Below are positions 1-7,830 of a stretch of DNA of 21,610 bases, piece by piece. The stretch is from an uncultured Bacteroides sp. (GTDB lineage Bacteria > Bacteroidota > Bacteroidia > Bacteroidales > Bacteroidaceae). Made by a program: the position numbers and the translations under genes. The stretch covers positions 1-21,610 of the forward strand of contig URWA01000041.1 of the NCBI GenBank assembly GCA_900551445.1. Reading direction: 5' to 3'. Within the stretch, counting starts at the first letter, position 1. Every line of letters begins with the position of its first letter. The notes below the pieces were generated by a model. That model was not told the origin of the DNA. It saw only the letters and a list, made by a program, of their open reading frames with translations, and did no database searches.

Positions 1-1240
1 GTGAAAGAGAAGTCCGGAAATGTTCCGTCAACCAAGTAAAGGTTTCAGAAGAAGTATAAGGTTTTCCGGCAATATGAGCAGCTGAAGAAGCATACTTCAA
101 CATAGAGATATCCGAGAAATTCGGCCGGGTCAGTGAGTCCTGCCTCAGCCCTTTCACCTGAAAATCCGTCAGTCCAAACCCTTCACACTCCGGAATATCC
201 ACCGCAGCATACGTATCAATCAAATTAGCCGGAGAGCCATGCGCCTGATTACGGGTAGTACTGCCATGTGCATGTGCCCACTGCGTCCATGCATGGGTAA
301 AGTTTTCTACCAGCAACTCTCCCAATGTTTCCCGATAGTCGGCTATCAACCGACGAGTTGTTTCTGTCGGTTCCGGAGCAATGAAATCCAGGAAATGCTC
401 TTCCAACCGATAACCGCGGCGCTTGGCAAACTCCTTCAGAAAAGCAGGAGTCCAGTCGGCTCCATACACTTCATACGAATCATTAAAGAACGTACGAGGA
501 TAAGACACCCCATTGTCCTTGAATGCCTTGTCAAATTTCTGCAAATAAGACTTGACAGCCACAGGACTGAAATGATCCATCACGTATCCTTCTCCGCCGG
601 GCGCCGCACGTTTCACCTTCTGCAACGTACGCCCTACAAATAAAGCGACCAACTTCCAGTCACCTTCCGGAGCTTTCCAGTTCAAAAGCCCTTCACTTAC
701 TTTCCCTGTCAGGTTCACCGTCTCTCCCTTCGGACCGTAAGCCATCAGGCAGTCCAGATACGCAATCTCCCGCTGTTTCCGCTCCTTAGGATTACGGATA
801 TCCACTTCCAGTTTTACCGTTTTTCCTCCTGTGACCTCATAACATTCAAAGATGGCCTTCGCCGCCGCCTGCCGGAGAGACACTTCCGGCCCTCCGAACG
901 GCCAGCCTGTCCCTGTATTCATATCCAGTTCTATCCCGTATTTCTTTCCTTCCTGTTGCGCATAACGGAACATTTCCATCCACTCCGGCGAAAGAAAAGG
1001 AATGTTCTTCGATTCATTTCCTTTCACCCCATAAATAGGAGTTACTTCCAGGCTGCCTAAACCAGCCTGACCGTATGCTTTCAAGTTGTATGTCAGATTC
1101 TCCTTGTCTACCGCGCTGCCCAACCACCACCAGCGACTACCAGGCCGTGCTTCCGGACTTACCTCCGGCCAATCCTGAGCTACAGCTCCCAATCCTGTAC
1201 ATAAGTAAACAAATAAAAATAAGATGCCGTTCTTTTTCAT
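1..1240 (-). CDS. GH106 alpha-L-rhamnosidase-type glycoside hydrolase, N-terminal part (runs off the left edge)
   Basis: The frame is open from an ATG at 1240 down to the left edge, giving about 413 residues. It starts with a Sec signal peptide (MKKNGILFLFVYLCTGLGAVAQ is split by cleavage after Ala-Gln at about residue 22; no lipobox). Motifs typical of the GH106 family follow: RPGSRWWWLGSAVDKENL near residues 31-48, GLGSLEVTPIYGVKGNE, GTGWPFGGPEVSLRQAA, FFNDSYEVYGADWTPAFL, RNQAHGSPANLIDTYAAVDI, and SSETFTWLTEHF at the edge. GH106 enzymes remove terminal alpha-L-rhamnose from rhamnogalacturonan or related glycans. They are normally around 1000 residues or more, so well over half is probably missing here. 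The gene diverges from the GH2 gene, with 183 bp between the starts, so the two could share control. The family assignment is firm; the exact linkage is not. Confidence 0.87.
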   Translation of the reverse strand, partial: MKKNGILFLFVYLCTGLGAVAQDWPEVSPEARPGSRWWWLGSAVDKENLTYNLKAYGQAGLGSLEVTPIYGVKGNESKNIPFLSPEWMEMFRYAQQEGKKYGIELDMNTGTGWPFGGPEVSLRQAAAKAIFECYEVTGGKTVKLEVDIRNPKERKQREIAYLDCLMAYGPKGETVNLTGKVSEGLLNWKAPEGDWKLVALFVGRTLQKVKRAAPGGEGYVMDHFSPVAVKSYLQKFDKAFKDNGVSYPRTFFNDSYEVYGADWTPAFLKEFAKRRGYRLEEHFLDFIAPEPTETTRRLIADYRETLGELLVENFTHAWTQWAHAHGSTTRNQAHGSPANLIDTYAAVDIPECEGFGLTDFQVKGLRQDSLTRPNFSDISMLKYASSAAHIAGKPYTSSETFTWLTEHFRTSLS

Positions 1241-1267
1241 GGAATTATAAATTAGGTTTCACGCCTA

Positions 1268-1275
1268 CAAAGATA
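1268..1275 (-). promoter_or_regulatory. Bacteroidetes -7 box for the GH106 gene
   Basis: The minus strand reads TATCTTTG, a perfect match to the TAnnTTTG consensus, 27 nt upstream of the GH106 start codon. No clear TTTG -33 element is seen at the usual spacing, so the promoter may depend on an activator. Confidence 0.5.
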
Positions 1276-1305
1276 GAAGTTCTTCCGACTCCACAGCTAT
1301 AGGAA

Positions 1306-1363
1306 CGTACAGATGCATGTATTTTTGTACGCCCGATACACAATCCTCCAAGCAAGATGTACG
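1306..1363. promoter_or_regulatory. Three TGTACG half-sites between the GH106 and GH2 genes
   Basis: CGTACA at 1306-1311 and TGTACG at 1326-1331 form an inverted pair with a 14-bp gap. A third TGTACG lies at 1358-1363, 32 bp (about three helical turns) after the second. Two of the three continue as TGTACGTT. They lie upstream of both divergent -7 boxes, where an activator would bind. The protein that binds is unknown, and short sites like these could arise by chance. Confidence 0.3.
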
Positions 1364-1394
1364 TTATTCCATTCATCCATACGGGAAAGGTCAC

Positions 1395-1402
1395 TATCTT
1401 TG
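1395..1402 (+). promoter_or_regulatory. Bacteroidetes -7 box for the GH2 gene
   Basis: TATCTTTG matches TAnnTTTG perfectly and ends 21 nt before the GH2 ATG. No good -33 TTTG is visible. The same octamer occurs before the GH106, GH105 and argS genes in this window. Confidence 0.55.
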
Positions 1403-1423
1403 TGAAAAATAATTGATACAGAA

Positions 1424-4336
1424 ATGAAAAACAACTTCACCAAACTTATCCTACTGGCCAGTCTTTTCTACGGCGCACCTGCTGCTCCTCTTTCGGCACA
1501 GGCACCGCATCCTGAGCGAATCTATCTTTCAGGCACAGGCATCGACCATACCGTTACCTGGGATTTTTTCTGCTCGAAAGGACAGAACAGTGGCAAATGG
1601 AAAAAAATAGAAGTTCCCTGCAACTGGGAACTGCAAGGATTCGGAGAGTACACCTACGGACGATGGTACACCATCGAAGGCGCCCGCCCCAGTGACGAAA
1701 CCGGTATCTACCGTCATAAATTCGAAGTCCCCAAAGCATGGGAAGGACAGCGAATAAAGATTTATTTCGACGGCGTCATGACAGATACCGAAGTCCTGGT
1801 CAACGGAAAGCCAGCCGGAGAAATGCACCAAGGCGGCTTCAACCGTTTCAGCTACGACATCACAGATTTGCTCGCTTTCGGGAAGAAAAACACCCTCGAA
1901 GTGAAAGTAGCCAAAGAATCGGCCAACTCCTCCATCAATGCGGCCGAACGCAAGGCCGACTGGTGGCTGTACGGAGGAATTTACCGCCCTGTATGGCTGG
2001 AGGTCGTACCGCAGGTACACATCGAGCATTTCGTACTCAATGCCGACCAGCACGGCAAGTTCCAAGCATCCTGCGAGATGTACGGCAACGCCCAAGGCTA
2101 TGAACTCAGCGTATCCGTACGCGGACTGAAAGACGGAGCAACCGTCATGACTACTTCCGGCACCTCTTCGCTTTCCCATAAGATTACCAACTCCGAGAAA
2201 GAACAACTGCTCGAGGGGCAATTTGCACAGGTAAAAACCTGGTCTACGGAAGACCCGAACCTGTATGTGGCCCGTCTGGAACTGAAATCACCGGAAGGAA
2301 AGACCATACAGACACGCGAAACCCGCATCGGCTTCCGCACCATTGAATTTTTCCCACAAGACGGAGTGTACCTGAACGGAACGAAACTGATTGTCAAGGG
2401 CATCAACCGCCACTCTTTCTCCGTAGACGGAGGAAGGGCCACCAGTGCCGCCATGAGCCGGCAGGATGCCCTTCTCATCAAAGAAATGAACATGAATGCC
2501 GTCCGCTCACACTATGCTCCCGATGAACATTTCCTGGACATGTGCGATTCGCTGGGAATCGTGTACATGGACGAACTGGCCGGCTGGCAGAACTGTTATG
2601 ACGAGAAAGTCGGTTCCAAACTGGTCAAGGAAATGATCCAGCGCGATGTCAACCATCCTTCCATCATCATCTGGAGTAACGGAAATGAAGGAGGATGGAA
2701 CGAAAAGCTGGATAAACTGTTTGCCCGATACGACAAACTGCAGCAACGCCATGTGGTACATCCCTGGGCTGACTTCAACGACTTGGACACTCACCACTAC
2801 CCTGCCTACCTGACGGGAGTGGCACGCTTTACCAACGGCTATAAAGTATTCATGCCCACTGAATTCATGCATGCCATGTACGACCAAGGGGGAGGAGCCG
2901 GACTGCGTGACTTCTGGGACCGCTGGTGTACTAACCCGATGTTTGCCGGAGGATTTATCTGGGTATTCTGTGACGAAGCGCCCAAACGGACCGACAAAGG
3001 CGGCATACTTGATTCCGACAAATCGAATGCACCCGACGGAGTACTCGGCCCGCGCCGGGAAAAAGAAGGCAGTTTCTATGCCATCCGTGCCCAGTGGTCG
3101 CCCATCCAGCTGAAACCGCTGCTCATTACAGAGCACTTCAACGGACAGTTCCTGGTCACTAACGAATACACTTATACCAACTTGAAAGATTGCCGGATGA
3201 CCTATAAGGTCCTGTCATGTGACACCCCGCTGAAAGGAGTGGACCAATCCGTGGAACTCAGCCAAGGCGAAGTGACCCTTCCTGCCATCCAACCGGGAGA
3301 AACCGGTACAGCCCGTTTCCAGCTTCCCGACAACTTCCGCGAAGGCGACGTGTTGGAACTGGAAGCATTCGACAAGAACGGACACAGCATCTGCAACTGG
3401 AGCTATCCGATTCGGCTCGCCAAACAATATTTCGAACATAAGATGGCCCAAACGCCCATGACCTTGGAAGCTTTGCCATCGGCCAGCGCTTCCCGCGATG
3501 CAGCCCACATCATGTTGCAAAGTGCCAAGGTAAGCGTGACCTTCGATGCCCAGACTGGTCTCATCCAGCAGATAAAAGCCGGACAGACGGAAGTGCCGTT
3601 CAAAGACGGTCCCGTAGCCGTAGGTATGAAAATGCGTTTTGAGCCCTCCCTCAGCTACGTCCGTGAAAGCAAGGAAGGCGCCATCTTCTGCGCCAAATAC
3701 AAAGGAGCTGCCGACTCCATCGTATGGCGGCTGACCGACCAGGGACTGCTTTACATGGATGCCATCCTGCTGAACCGTGCATCGGGAGGAGGAGGTTTCG
3801 ACGACGCCTTCATGGATACCAAGGTTTACAACCTGGGGCTGACGTTCTCCTATCCGGAAAAGAACTGCAAAGGAATGAAATGGCTGGGAAGAGGTCCTTA
3901 CCGCGTATGGAAGAACCGTATTCCGGGTACCAACTATAACATCTGGCACAAGGACTACAACAACACCATCACCGGCGAAAGCTACGAAAACCTGATTTAT
4001 CCGGAATTCAAGGGCTACCACGCCAACATGTATTGGGCCACACTGGAAAGCGACCAGACTCCGTTTACCATCTATTCACGAAATGACGGAATCTTCTATC
4101 GCATTTTCACTCCGGAAGAACCCGTCGGACGTGTCAGACGAACCATGCCGCAGTTCCCCGAAGGCGATATCTCCTTCCTGCTCGACATTCCGGCCATCTG
4201 CTCTTTCAAACCCATCGAGCAGCAAGGGCCCAACAGCCAACCGGGTAATATCCGTATCAAACAGGGTGATGAAGGATTACACCTGAACCTGATGTTCGAT
4301 TTCCGACCATCTGCTGAAACAACCACTTTAAAATAA
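1424..4336 (+). CDS. GH2 beta-galactosidase-type glycoside hydrolase
   Basis: This 970-residue secreted enzyme has a Sec signal peptide (cleavage near SAQA, residues 24-27, no lipobox), so it is probably periplasmic. Domain order by eye: jelly-roll sugar-binding domain (about 35-195, with GIYRHKFEVP and DGVMTDTEVLVNG), an Ig-like domain (about 200-310), a TIM barrel (about 312-600), a further beta domain, and a C-terminal domain resembling the LacZ small-chain fold (LGRGPYRVWKNR, YPEFKGYHANMYWA). The barrel shows GINRHS, the acid/base Glu422 in WSNGNEGGW, and the probable nucleophile Glu480 in PTEFMHAM, which matches the LacZ-type EYAHAM motif. This favours beta-galactosidase over beta-glucuronidase. 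Beside GH106, GH28 and GH105 genes, the likely job is removing galactose from pectic side chains. The substrate is inferred from context. Confidence 0.88.
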   Translation: MKNNFTKLILLASLFYGAPAAPLSAQAPHPERIYLSGTGIDHTVTWDFFCSKGQNSGKWKKIEVPCNWELQGFGEYTYGRWYTIEGARPSDETGIYRHKFEVPKAWEGQRIKIYFDGVMTDTEVLVNGKPAGEMHQGGFNRFSYDITDLLAFGKKNTLEVKVAKESANSSINAAERKADWWLYGGIYRPVWLEVVPQVHIEHFVLNADQHGKFQASCEMYGNAQGYELSVSVRGLKDGATVMTTSGTSSLSHKITNSEKEQLLEGQFAQVKTWSTEDPNLYVARLELKSPEGKTIQTRETRIGFRTIEFFPQDGVYLNGTKLIVKGINRHSFSVDGGRATSAAMSRQDALLIKEMNMNAVRSHYAPDEHFLDMCDSLGIVYMDELAGWQNCYDEKVGSKLVKEMIQRDVNHPSIIIWSNGNEGGWNEKLDKLFARYDKLQQRHVVHPWADFNDLDTHHYPAYLTGVARFTNGYKVFMPTEFMHAMYDQGGGAGLRDFWDRWCTNPMFAGGFIWVFCDEAPKRTDKGGILDSDKSNAPDGVLGPRREKEGSFYAIRAQWSPIQLKPLLITEHFNGQFLVTNEYTYTNLKDCRMTYKVLSCDTPLKGVDQSVELSQGEVTLPAIQPGETGTARFQLPDNFREGDVLELEAFDKNGHSICNWSYPIRLAKQYFEHKMAQTPMTLEALPSASASRDAAHIMLQSAKVSVTFDAQTGLIQQIKAGQTEVPFKDGPVAVGMKMRFEPSLSYVRESKEGAIFCAKYKGAADSIVWRLTDQGLLYMDAILLNRASGGGGFDDAFMDTKVYNLGLTFSYPEKNCKGMKWLGRGPYRVWKNRIPGTNYNIWHKDYNNTITGESYENLIYPEFKGYHANMYWATLESDQTPFTIYSRNDGIFYRIFTPEEPVGRVRRTMPQFPEGDISFLLDIPAICSFKPIEQQGPNSQPGNIRIKQGDEGLHLNLMFDFRPSAETTTLK

Positions 4337-4353
4337 AATAAACACACACTTGC

Positions 4354-4399
4354 TACGGAAGGGCTGTTCCCACTTTGGGAAGGCCCTTCCGTATTTTTT
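4354..4399 (+). terminator. Intrinsic terminator after the GH2 gene
   Basis: ACGGAAGGGC (4355-4364) pairs with GCCCTTCCGT (4383-4392). An inner TTCCC/GGGAA stem caps the hairpin, and ATTTTTTAT follows. It begins about 18 nt after the GH2 stop, which separates GH2 transcription from the kinase gene. Confidence 0.9.
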
Positions 4400-4502
4400 A
4401 TCCTCCCCAGACACGTTCCATTGGACAAACAACGCATCCTACATCTGCTGACACAGTTTCGTCCACGTTGGGATGTCTGTTCCATTTGCAGGGACCTAGC
4501 CC

Positions 4503-4510
4503 TAGATTTG
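4503..4510 (+). promoter_or_regulatory. Candidate -7 box for the histidine kinase operon
   Basis: TAGATTTG matches TAnnTTTG and lies 72 nt upstream of the kinase start. A TTTG at 4485-4488 is closer than the usual -33 spacing. The box overlaps the left arm of the inverted repeat described next. Confidence 0.4.
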
Positions 4511-4567
4511 TCTATTTCAGTCCAATAATTTGTATATTCCAACCAAAATTCTTATTTTAGACAAATC
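4505..4567. repeat. Perfect 10-bp inverted repeat with a third imperfect copy, upstream of the histidine kinase
   Basis: GATTTGTCTA (4505-4514) and TAGACAAATC (4558-4567) are exact reverse complements. AATTTGTATA (4527-4536) matches the first arm at 8 of 10 positions and starts 22 bp after it, about two helical turns. The left arm overlaps the candidate -7 box and the right arm lies 15 nt before the kinase ATG. This layout suits an operator for autoregulation, possibly by the LuxR-type regulator of the same operon, but that is inference. Confidence 0.4.
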
Positions 4568-4582
4568 ACCAACACACGTCCT

Positions 4583-6511
4583 ATGAAAAAAACATTCCTT
4601 TTAGTCCTGATTCTGCTAGGAATCACTGCGTATTCGAATGCTCAAACAGAAACTGCCACCATCGACAGTCTGAAACGGGAAATACAAGTCGCCGAAAGCC
4701 ATACGTCCTCCCGGGAGAAACTCACTGAACTATACCAGTCATTGGGGGCAGAATACGAAACCTTAAACCACGATTCTTCCTACCGGTACATCCGGAAAGG
4801 TCTTTCCCTCTACCCGCAACCTGCCTTCGAAGAGGAAGGTTACCTGCAGCTGCTCAACTCCTTGGCCAACTACTGGTTCATGGAGGGAAAAATGGAACAA
4901 GCCAAAGAAACGTTCAAGACAGTGGCCATACACGCCCGCAAACTCAAAAAAAGAGCATACGACCTGGAAGGAGTAGTGGAATCTTCCATCGGCGTCTGCT
5001 ACCGCAAACTGGGGATGTTCGATTCCGCCGTATATCATTATAACCGCGCCATTGATTTCTGCAAGAAAGCCGGGAAACCGGAAGATGTGTCTTCCACATA
5101 CTACAATATCGGTGTGCTCTATCACCTCCACAAACGGTATGAAGAAGCATTGACCCAGGGGCTTCTGGCTGCCGAATATGCCCGAAAGGCTTCCGACGTA
5201 TTGATGGAACTCTATGCCAACAGCCTCATCGGAGGAAGCTACAGCAGGCTGGGAAAATACGCTGAAGCGTGCCAGATTCTCAAGACCAATATCCGCAAGG
5301 CCCTGGAAATCCAGCAACCCTTACTGGCCATGGGTTCCCTCTGCCCCTTACTCAGTACCTATCAGTTATGGAATAAGAAAGATTCCGTCCGGACAGTTCT
5401 GCGGAAAGGAGAAGAACTTATCCGGCAGATTCCACAGAACAGCCCTACTGCCCTTGAATTCTACAGCATACAGGCCAGCCTCTACCAATGGATGGGAGAA
5501 TACCAGAAGAGTCTCCAGATACTGACCGGCAACCCGTTAATCCAGACACAGGTACCCTACGACAAGTTTCACACCCTACTGGCCCGCAACTACGAAGGCT
5601 TGGGCAACTATCAGAAAGCCTATCAGCACCTGCAGGACGTATGCGTGTATCAAGACTCCATCTTCAATGGGGAAATCAAAGATGAGCTGTCGGAACTGAA
5701 CGAAAAACTCCGGGTCAGCGATAAAGAACTGAAAATAGCCCGATTGGAAAAAGAACAGGCTCAGGAAAAAGAAATCCGTCTGCGCCACACGCTCTCTTTC
5801 AGCAGCATCATCCTTCTGTTGCTGGTAGCCATCTCCATTCTTCTCTACAAACGGAGACTGCAGAAAAAGGAAACAGAACTGATTGCCGCCCGGCAATACA
5901 TCGAAGGATTGGAAAACGAGCGCAAACGACTGGCCAAGGACTTGCACGACGGGGTGTGCAACGACCTGTTGGGAGCCATTCTGCAGATACAACAGCAAAA
6001 CTCCCCCGAAGCGCTGAAAAGCACAACTCTTCATACGCTGGAAGAAATACGAAGCGGCGTACGAGCCATCTCTCACGAACTGATGCCTCCCAACTTCCAG
6101 TTTACCAACCTGAACGAGATGCTGGCCGACTATTTTTCCAAGATGCAGGAAGTTTCGGGAGTTCTCATACACTATATACCTTGTCCGCAAGCGGAATGGG
6201 AACAGATTCCGGAGCACATCGGATACGAAATCTACCGCATCATGCAAGAGACCACCGGAAATATCTTGAAACATGCCCATGCCAGCCTCATCCACATTAC
6301 AGTGAACGAACATGAAGGAGAACTGACCATCGATGTCCAACACGACGGACGATGGGACCCGCAAACGGAAGCGACCAAAGGAATCGGTCTGCGCACCATC
6401 CACGACCGACTGAAAACCATTGGAGGGAACTACGAACTGGAAAACCGAGACGGGAGAATATACATGCACATCCATGTACGTCTCCACAAGAAAAATCACG
6501 GTTTTCAGTGA
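4583..6511 (+). CDS. TPR-containing sensor histidine kinase (NarL/HisKA_3 type)
   Basis: This 642-residue protein starts with a signal peptide (cleavage near SNAQ, residues 18-21). A long helical region with TPR-like repeats follows (about 25-370), then a coiled coil rich in Glu and Lys, one membrane segment (about 404-422), and a cytoplasmic kinase core. The phosphoacceptor is His455 in RLAKDLHDGVCNDLLGA, typical of HisKA_3 kinases. The ATPase domain shows the N box (Asn560 in TGNILKHAHA) and the G2 box (GIGLRTIHDRLKTIGG, from Gly600). The usual DxGxG of the G1 box reads HDGRWDP (587-593), so its second glycine is absent. The sensor domain should lie in the periplasm. The response regulator gene starts 51 bp downstream, so the two form a two-component operon. 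The ligand is unknown; a pectic signal is possible from context only. Confidence 0.9.
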   Translation: MKKTFLLVLILLGITAYSNAQTETATIDSLKREIQVAESHTSSREKLTELYQSLGAEYETLNHDSSYRYIRKGLSLYPQPAFEEEGYLQLLNSLANYWFMEGKMEQAKETFKTVAIHARKLKKRAYDLEGVVESSIGVCYRKLGMFDSAVYHYNRAIDFCKKAGKPEDVSSTYYNIGVLYHLHKRYEEALTQGLLAAEYARKASDVLMELYANSLIGGSYSRLGKYAEACQILKTNIRKALEIQQPLLAMGSLCPLLSTYQLWNKKDSVRTVLRKGEELIRQIPQNSPTALEFYSIQASLYQWMGEYQKSLQILTGNPLIQTQVPYDKFHTLLARNYEGLGNYQKAYQHLQDVCVYQDSIFNGEIKDELSELNEKLRVSDKELKIARLEKEQAQEKEIRLRHTLSFSSIILLLLVAISILLYKRRLQKKETELIAARQYIEGLENERKRLAKDLHDGVCNDLLGAILQIQQQNSPEALKSTTLHTLEEIRSGVRAISHELMPPNFQFTNLNEMLADYFSKMQEVSGVLIHYIPCPQAEWEQIPEHIGYEIYRIMQETTGNILKHAHASLIHITVNEHEGELTIDVQHDGRWDPQTEATKGIGLRTIHDRLKTIGGNYELENRDGRIYMHIHVRLHKKNHGFQ

Positions 6512-6562
6512 GATGCTTTTCAATGAATATTTTTTCCTTTGCAGTATAAAAAAACGCCCCGC

Positions 6563-7210
6563 ATGACAAGTTCAAAAGCCAACATATTATTAGTCGACGA
6601 CCATACCCTGATACTGCAAGGCATCCGACACGTCATCACACAAATGCCCGAAATAGACAAGGTGTACACCGCCTCTTCAGGCGCAGAAGCACTGCTCCTG
6701 ATACACACGCAACCTTTCGACCTGTATGTGCTCGATGTGGAACTGCCCGATGTCAACGGATTCGACCTGATAGAAAAAATACGGCAGAAATATCCGGAAG
6801 CCCGCATCCTAATCAATACCATGCACGAAGAGATATGGATACTGAAAAGACTGACCCGAACCCCCATCAGCGGAGCTATACTCAAATCGGCCGACATCCA
6901 TGAACTGACACTGGCCATTCAGACCGTGCTGAGAGGAGAACAATACCTCTGCAAGCGATTCCGGACAATCCTGAACCGCTTGCACGCGGACGAACAAGTG
7001 AAGGAACCACTCACACTGAGAGAGATGGAAGTGTTGCAGGCCATTGCCAAAGGATACAACACCCGGGAAATCGCCGAACTGCTTCACGTGTCGGGCAACA
7101 CCATCGAATCGCACCGGAAAAGTCTCATGAGCAAACTGGAAGCCCGAAACGCCGTCGACCTCGTACTGAAAGCCATCCACCTGGGCATCATTCCCTTGGA
7201 CAATAAATAA
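6563..7210 (+). CDS. LuxR/NarL-family response regulator
   Basis: The 215-residue product from ATG 6563 has a receiver domain with acidic residues Asp12-Asp13 (LLVDDH), phosphoacceptor Asp58 (YVLDVELPDVNG), Thr86 and Lys108 (AILKSAD). A C-terminal LuxR helix-turn-helix follows (LTLREMEVLQAIAKGYNTREIAELL ending in KAIHLGII, about residues 146-208). An in-frame TTG at 6539 would add eight residues (MQYKKTPR). I prefer ATG 6563 because the receiver fold normally begins only a few residues before the first strand. It is the cognate partner of the TPR kinase directly upstream. Its targets are not shown; the inverted repeats at 4505-4567 and the divergent glycosidase promoters are candidates. Confidence 0.92.
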   Translation: MTSSKANILLVDDHTLILQGIRHVITQMPEIDKVYTASSGAEALLLIHTQPFDLYVLDVELPDVNGFDLIEKIRQKYPEARILINTMHEEIWILKRLTRTPISGAILKSADIHELTLAIQTVLRGEQYLCKRFRTILNRLHADEQVKEPLTLREMEVLQAIAKGYNTREIAELLHVSGNTIESHRKSLMSKLEARNAVDLVLKAIHLGIIPLDNK

Positions 7211-7240
7211 CGTACCACAAAAAAAATCAGCCGCCAAGAA

Positions 7241-7259
7241 GGACACCTGTCCATTTTTC
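7241..7259 (+). terminator. Weak possible terminator after the response regulator
   Basis: GGACA and TGTCC (7241-7252) can form a short stem, followed by ATTTTT. The stem is only 4-5 bp, so this is a marginal call. Confidence 0.25.
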
Positions 7260-7261
7260 GT

Positions 7262-7269
7262 TATATTTG
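7262..7269 (+). promoter_or_regulatory. Bacteroidetes -7 box for ndk
   Basis: TATATTTG matches TAnnTTTG, 41 nt before the ndk ATG. The wider GTTATATTTGG (7260-7270) is identical to the minus-strand sequence at 20729-20739, upstream of the nitroreductase gene. Confidence 0.45.
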
Positions 7270-7310
7270 GAGCGAAAGAAATCTTTGTATCACCTTAAAA
7301 CAAACCAACT

Positions 7311-7787
7311 ATGAGTCTGGAAAGAACCTTAGTCATCCTGAAGCCCAGTGCCGTACAGCGCGGGCTTATCGGAGAAATCACCCACCGGTTTGAACGTAAA
7401 GGCCTGCGGCTGGCCGGCATGAAAATGATGCAGCTCACGGAAGACCTGCTCAACGAACATTACGCTCACCTGGCCGGGAAACCTTTCTTCCCCCGCGTGA
7501 AAGCCTCCATGATGGCATGCCCCGTCATCGTATGCTGCTATGAGGGAGTCGACGCCATCCAAGTGGTACGTTCCATGACGGGAGCCACCAACGGACGGGT
7601 AGCCGTACCGGGTACCATCCGGGGAGATTACTGTGTCAGTTCGCAGGAAAACATCGTCCACACCTCCGATTCGCCCAAAACGGCTGCCGAAGAAATTGCG
7701 CGCTTCTTCAAGTCCGAGGAACTGTTCGACTACGAAAAAGCCCTCGTCGATTTCATCTATTACCCGGAAGAGTACAAACTCACCTGA
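7311..7787 (+). CDS. ndk: Nucleoside-diphosphate kinase
   Basis: This 158-residue cytosolic enzyme transfers the gamma phosphate from ATP to other (d)NDPs through a phosphohistidine. The family features are present: ERTLVILKPSAVQRGLIGEI at the N-terminus, RSMTGATNGRVAVPGTIRGDY, and the active-site His117 in NIVHTSDSPKTAAEEI. Many bacterial homologues have a Gly where Thr118 stands here. It is slightly longer than the roughly 140-150 residues usual for bacterial Ndk because of a C-terminal tail (DYEKALVDFIYYPEEYKLT). It has its own -7 box and a strong terminator, so it appears to be a single-gene unit between carbohydrate genes. Confidence 0.96.
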   Translation: MSLERTLVILKPSAVQRGLIGEITHRFERKGLRLAGMKMMQLTEDLLNEHYAHLAGKPFFPRVKASMMACPVIVCCYEGVDAIQVVRSMTGATNGRVAVPGTIRGDYCVSSQENIVHTSDSPKTAAEEIARFFKSEELFDYEKALVDFIYYPEEYKLT

Positions 7788-7790
7788 CAA

Positions 7791-7830
7791 AAAAGGTACG
7801 TGACAGATCGGACTCTGCCACGTACCTTTT
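7791..7830. terminator. Bidirectional terminator shared by ndk and the GH28 gene
   Basis: AAAAGGTACGTG (7791-7802) pairs with CACGTACCTTTT (7819-7830), with an inner CAGA/TCTG stem past one mismatch. The A run on the left and T run on the right make it work in both directions. The last T of the right arm is also the first base of the complement of the GH28 stop codon. Confidence 0.88.

Noticed and set aside
239..643. Plus-strand open frame of 134 codons
   Set aside because: It lies opposite the continuous GH106 reading frame, has no family resemblance and shows the composition expected of an antisense shadow.
1424..4336. GH2 gene as a beta-glucuronidase
   Set aside because: The nucleophile motif PTEFMHAM resembles the LacZ type, and I found no NxKG motif typical of beta-glucuronidases.
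4375..4560. 61-codon open frame between GH2 and the kinase
   Set aside because: It begins within the GH2 terminator and spans the promoter region, and the product looks random.
6539..6562. TTG start extending the response regulator by eight residues
   Set aside because: The ATG at 6563 already gives a complete receiver domain, and the extension has no homology value.
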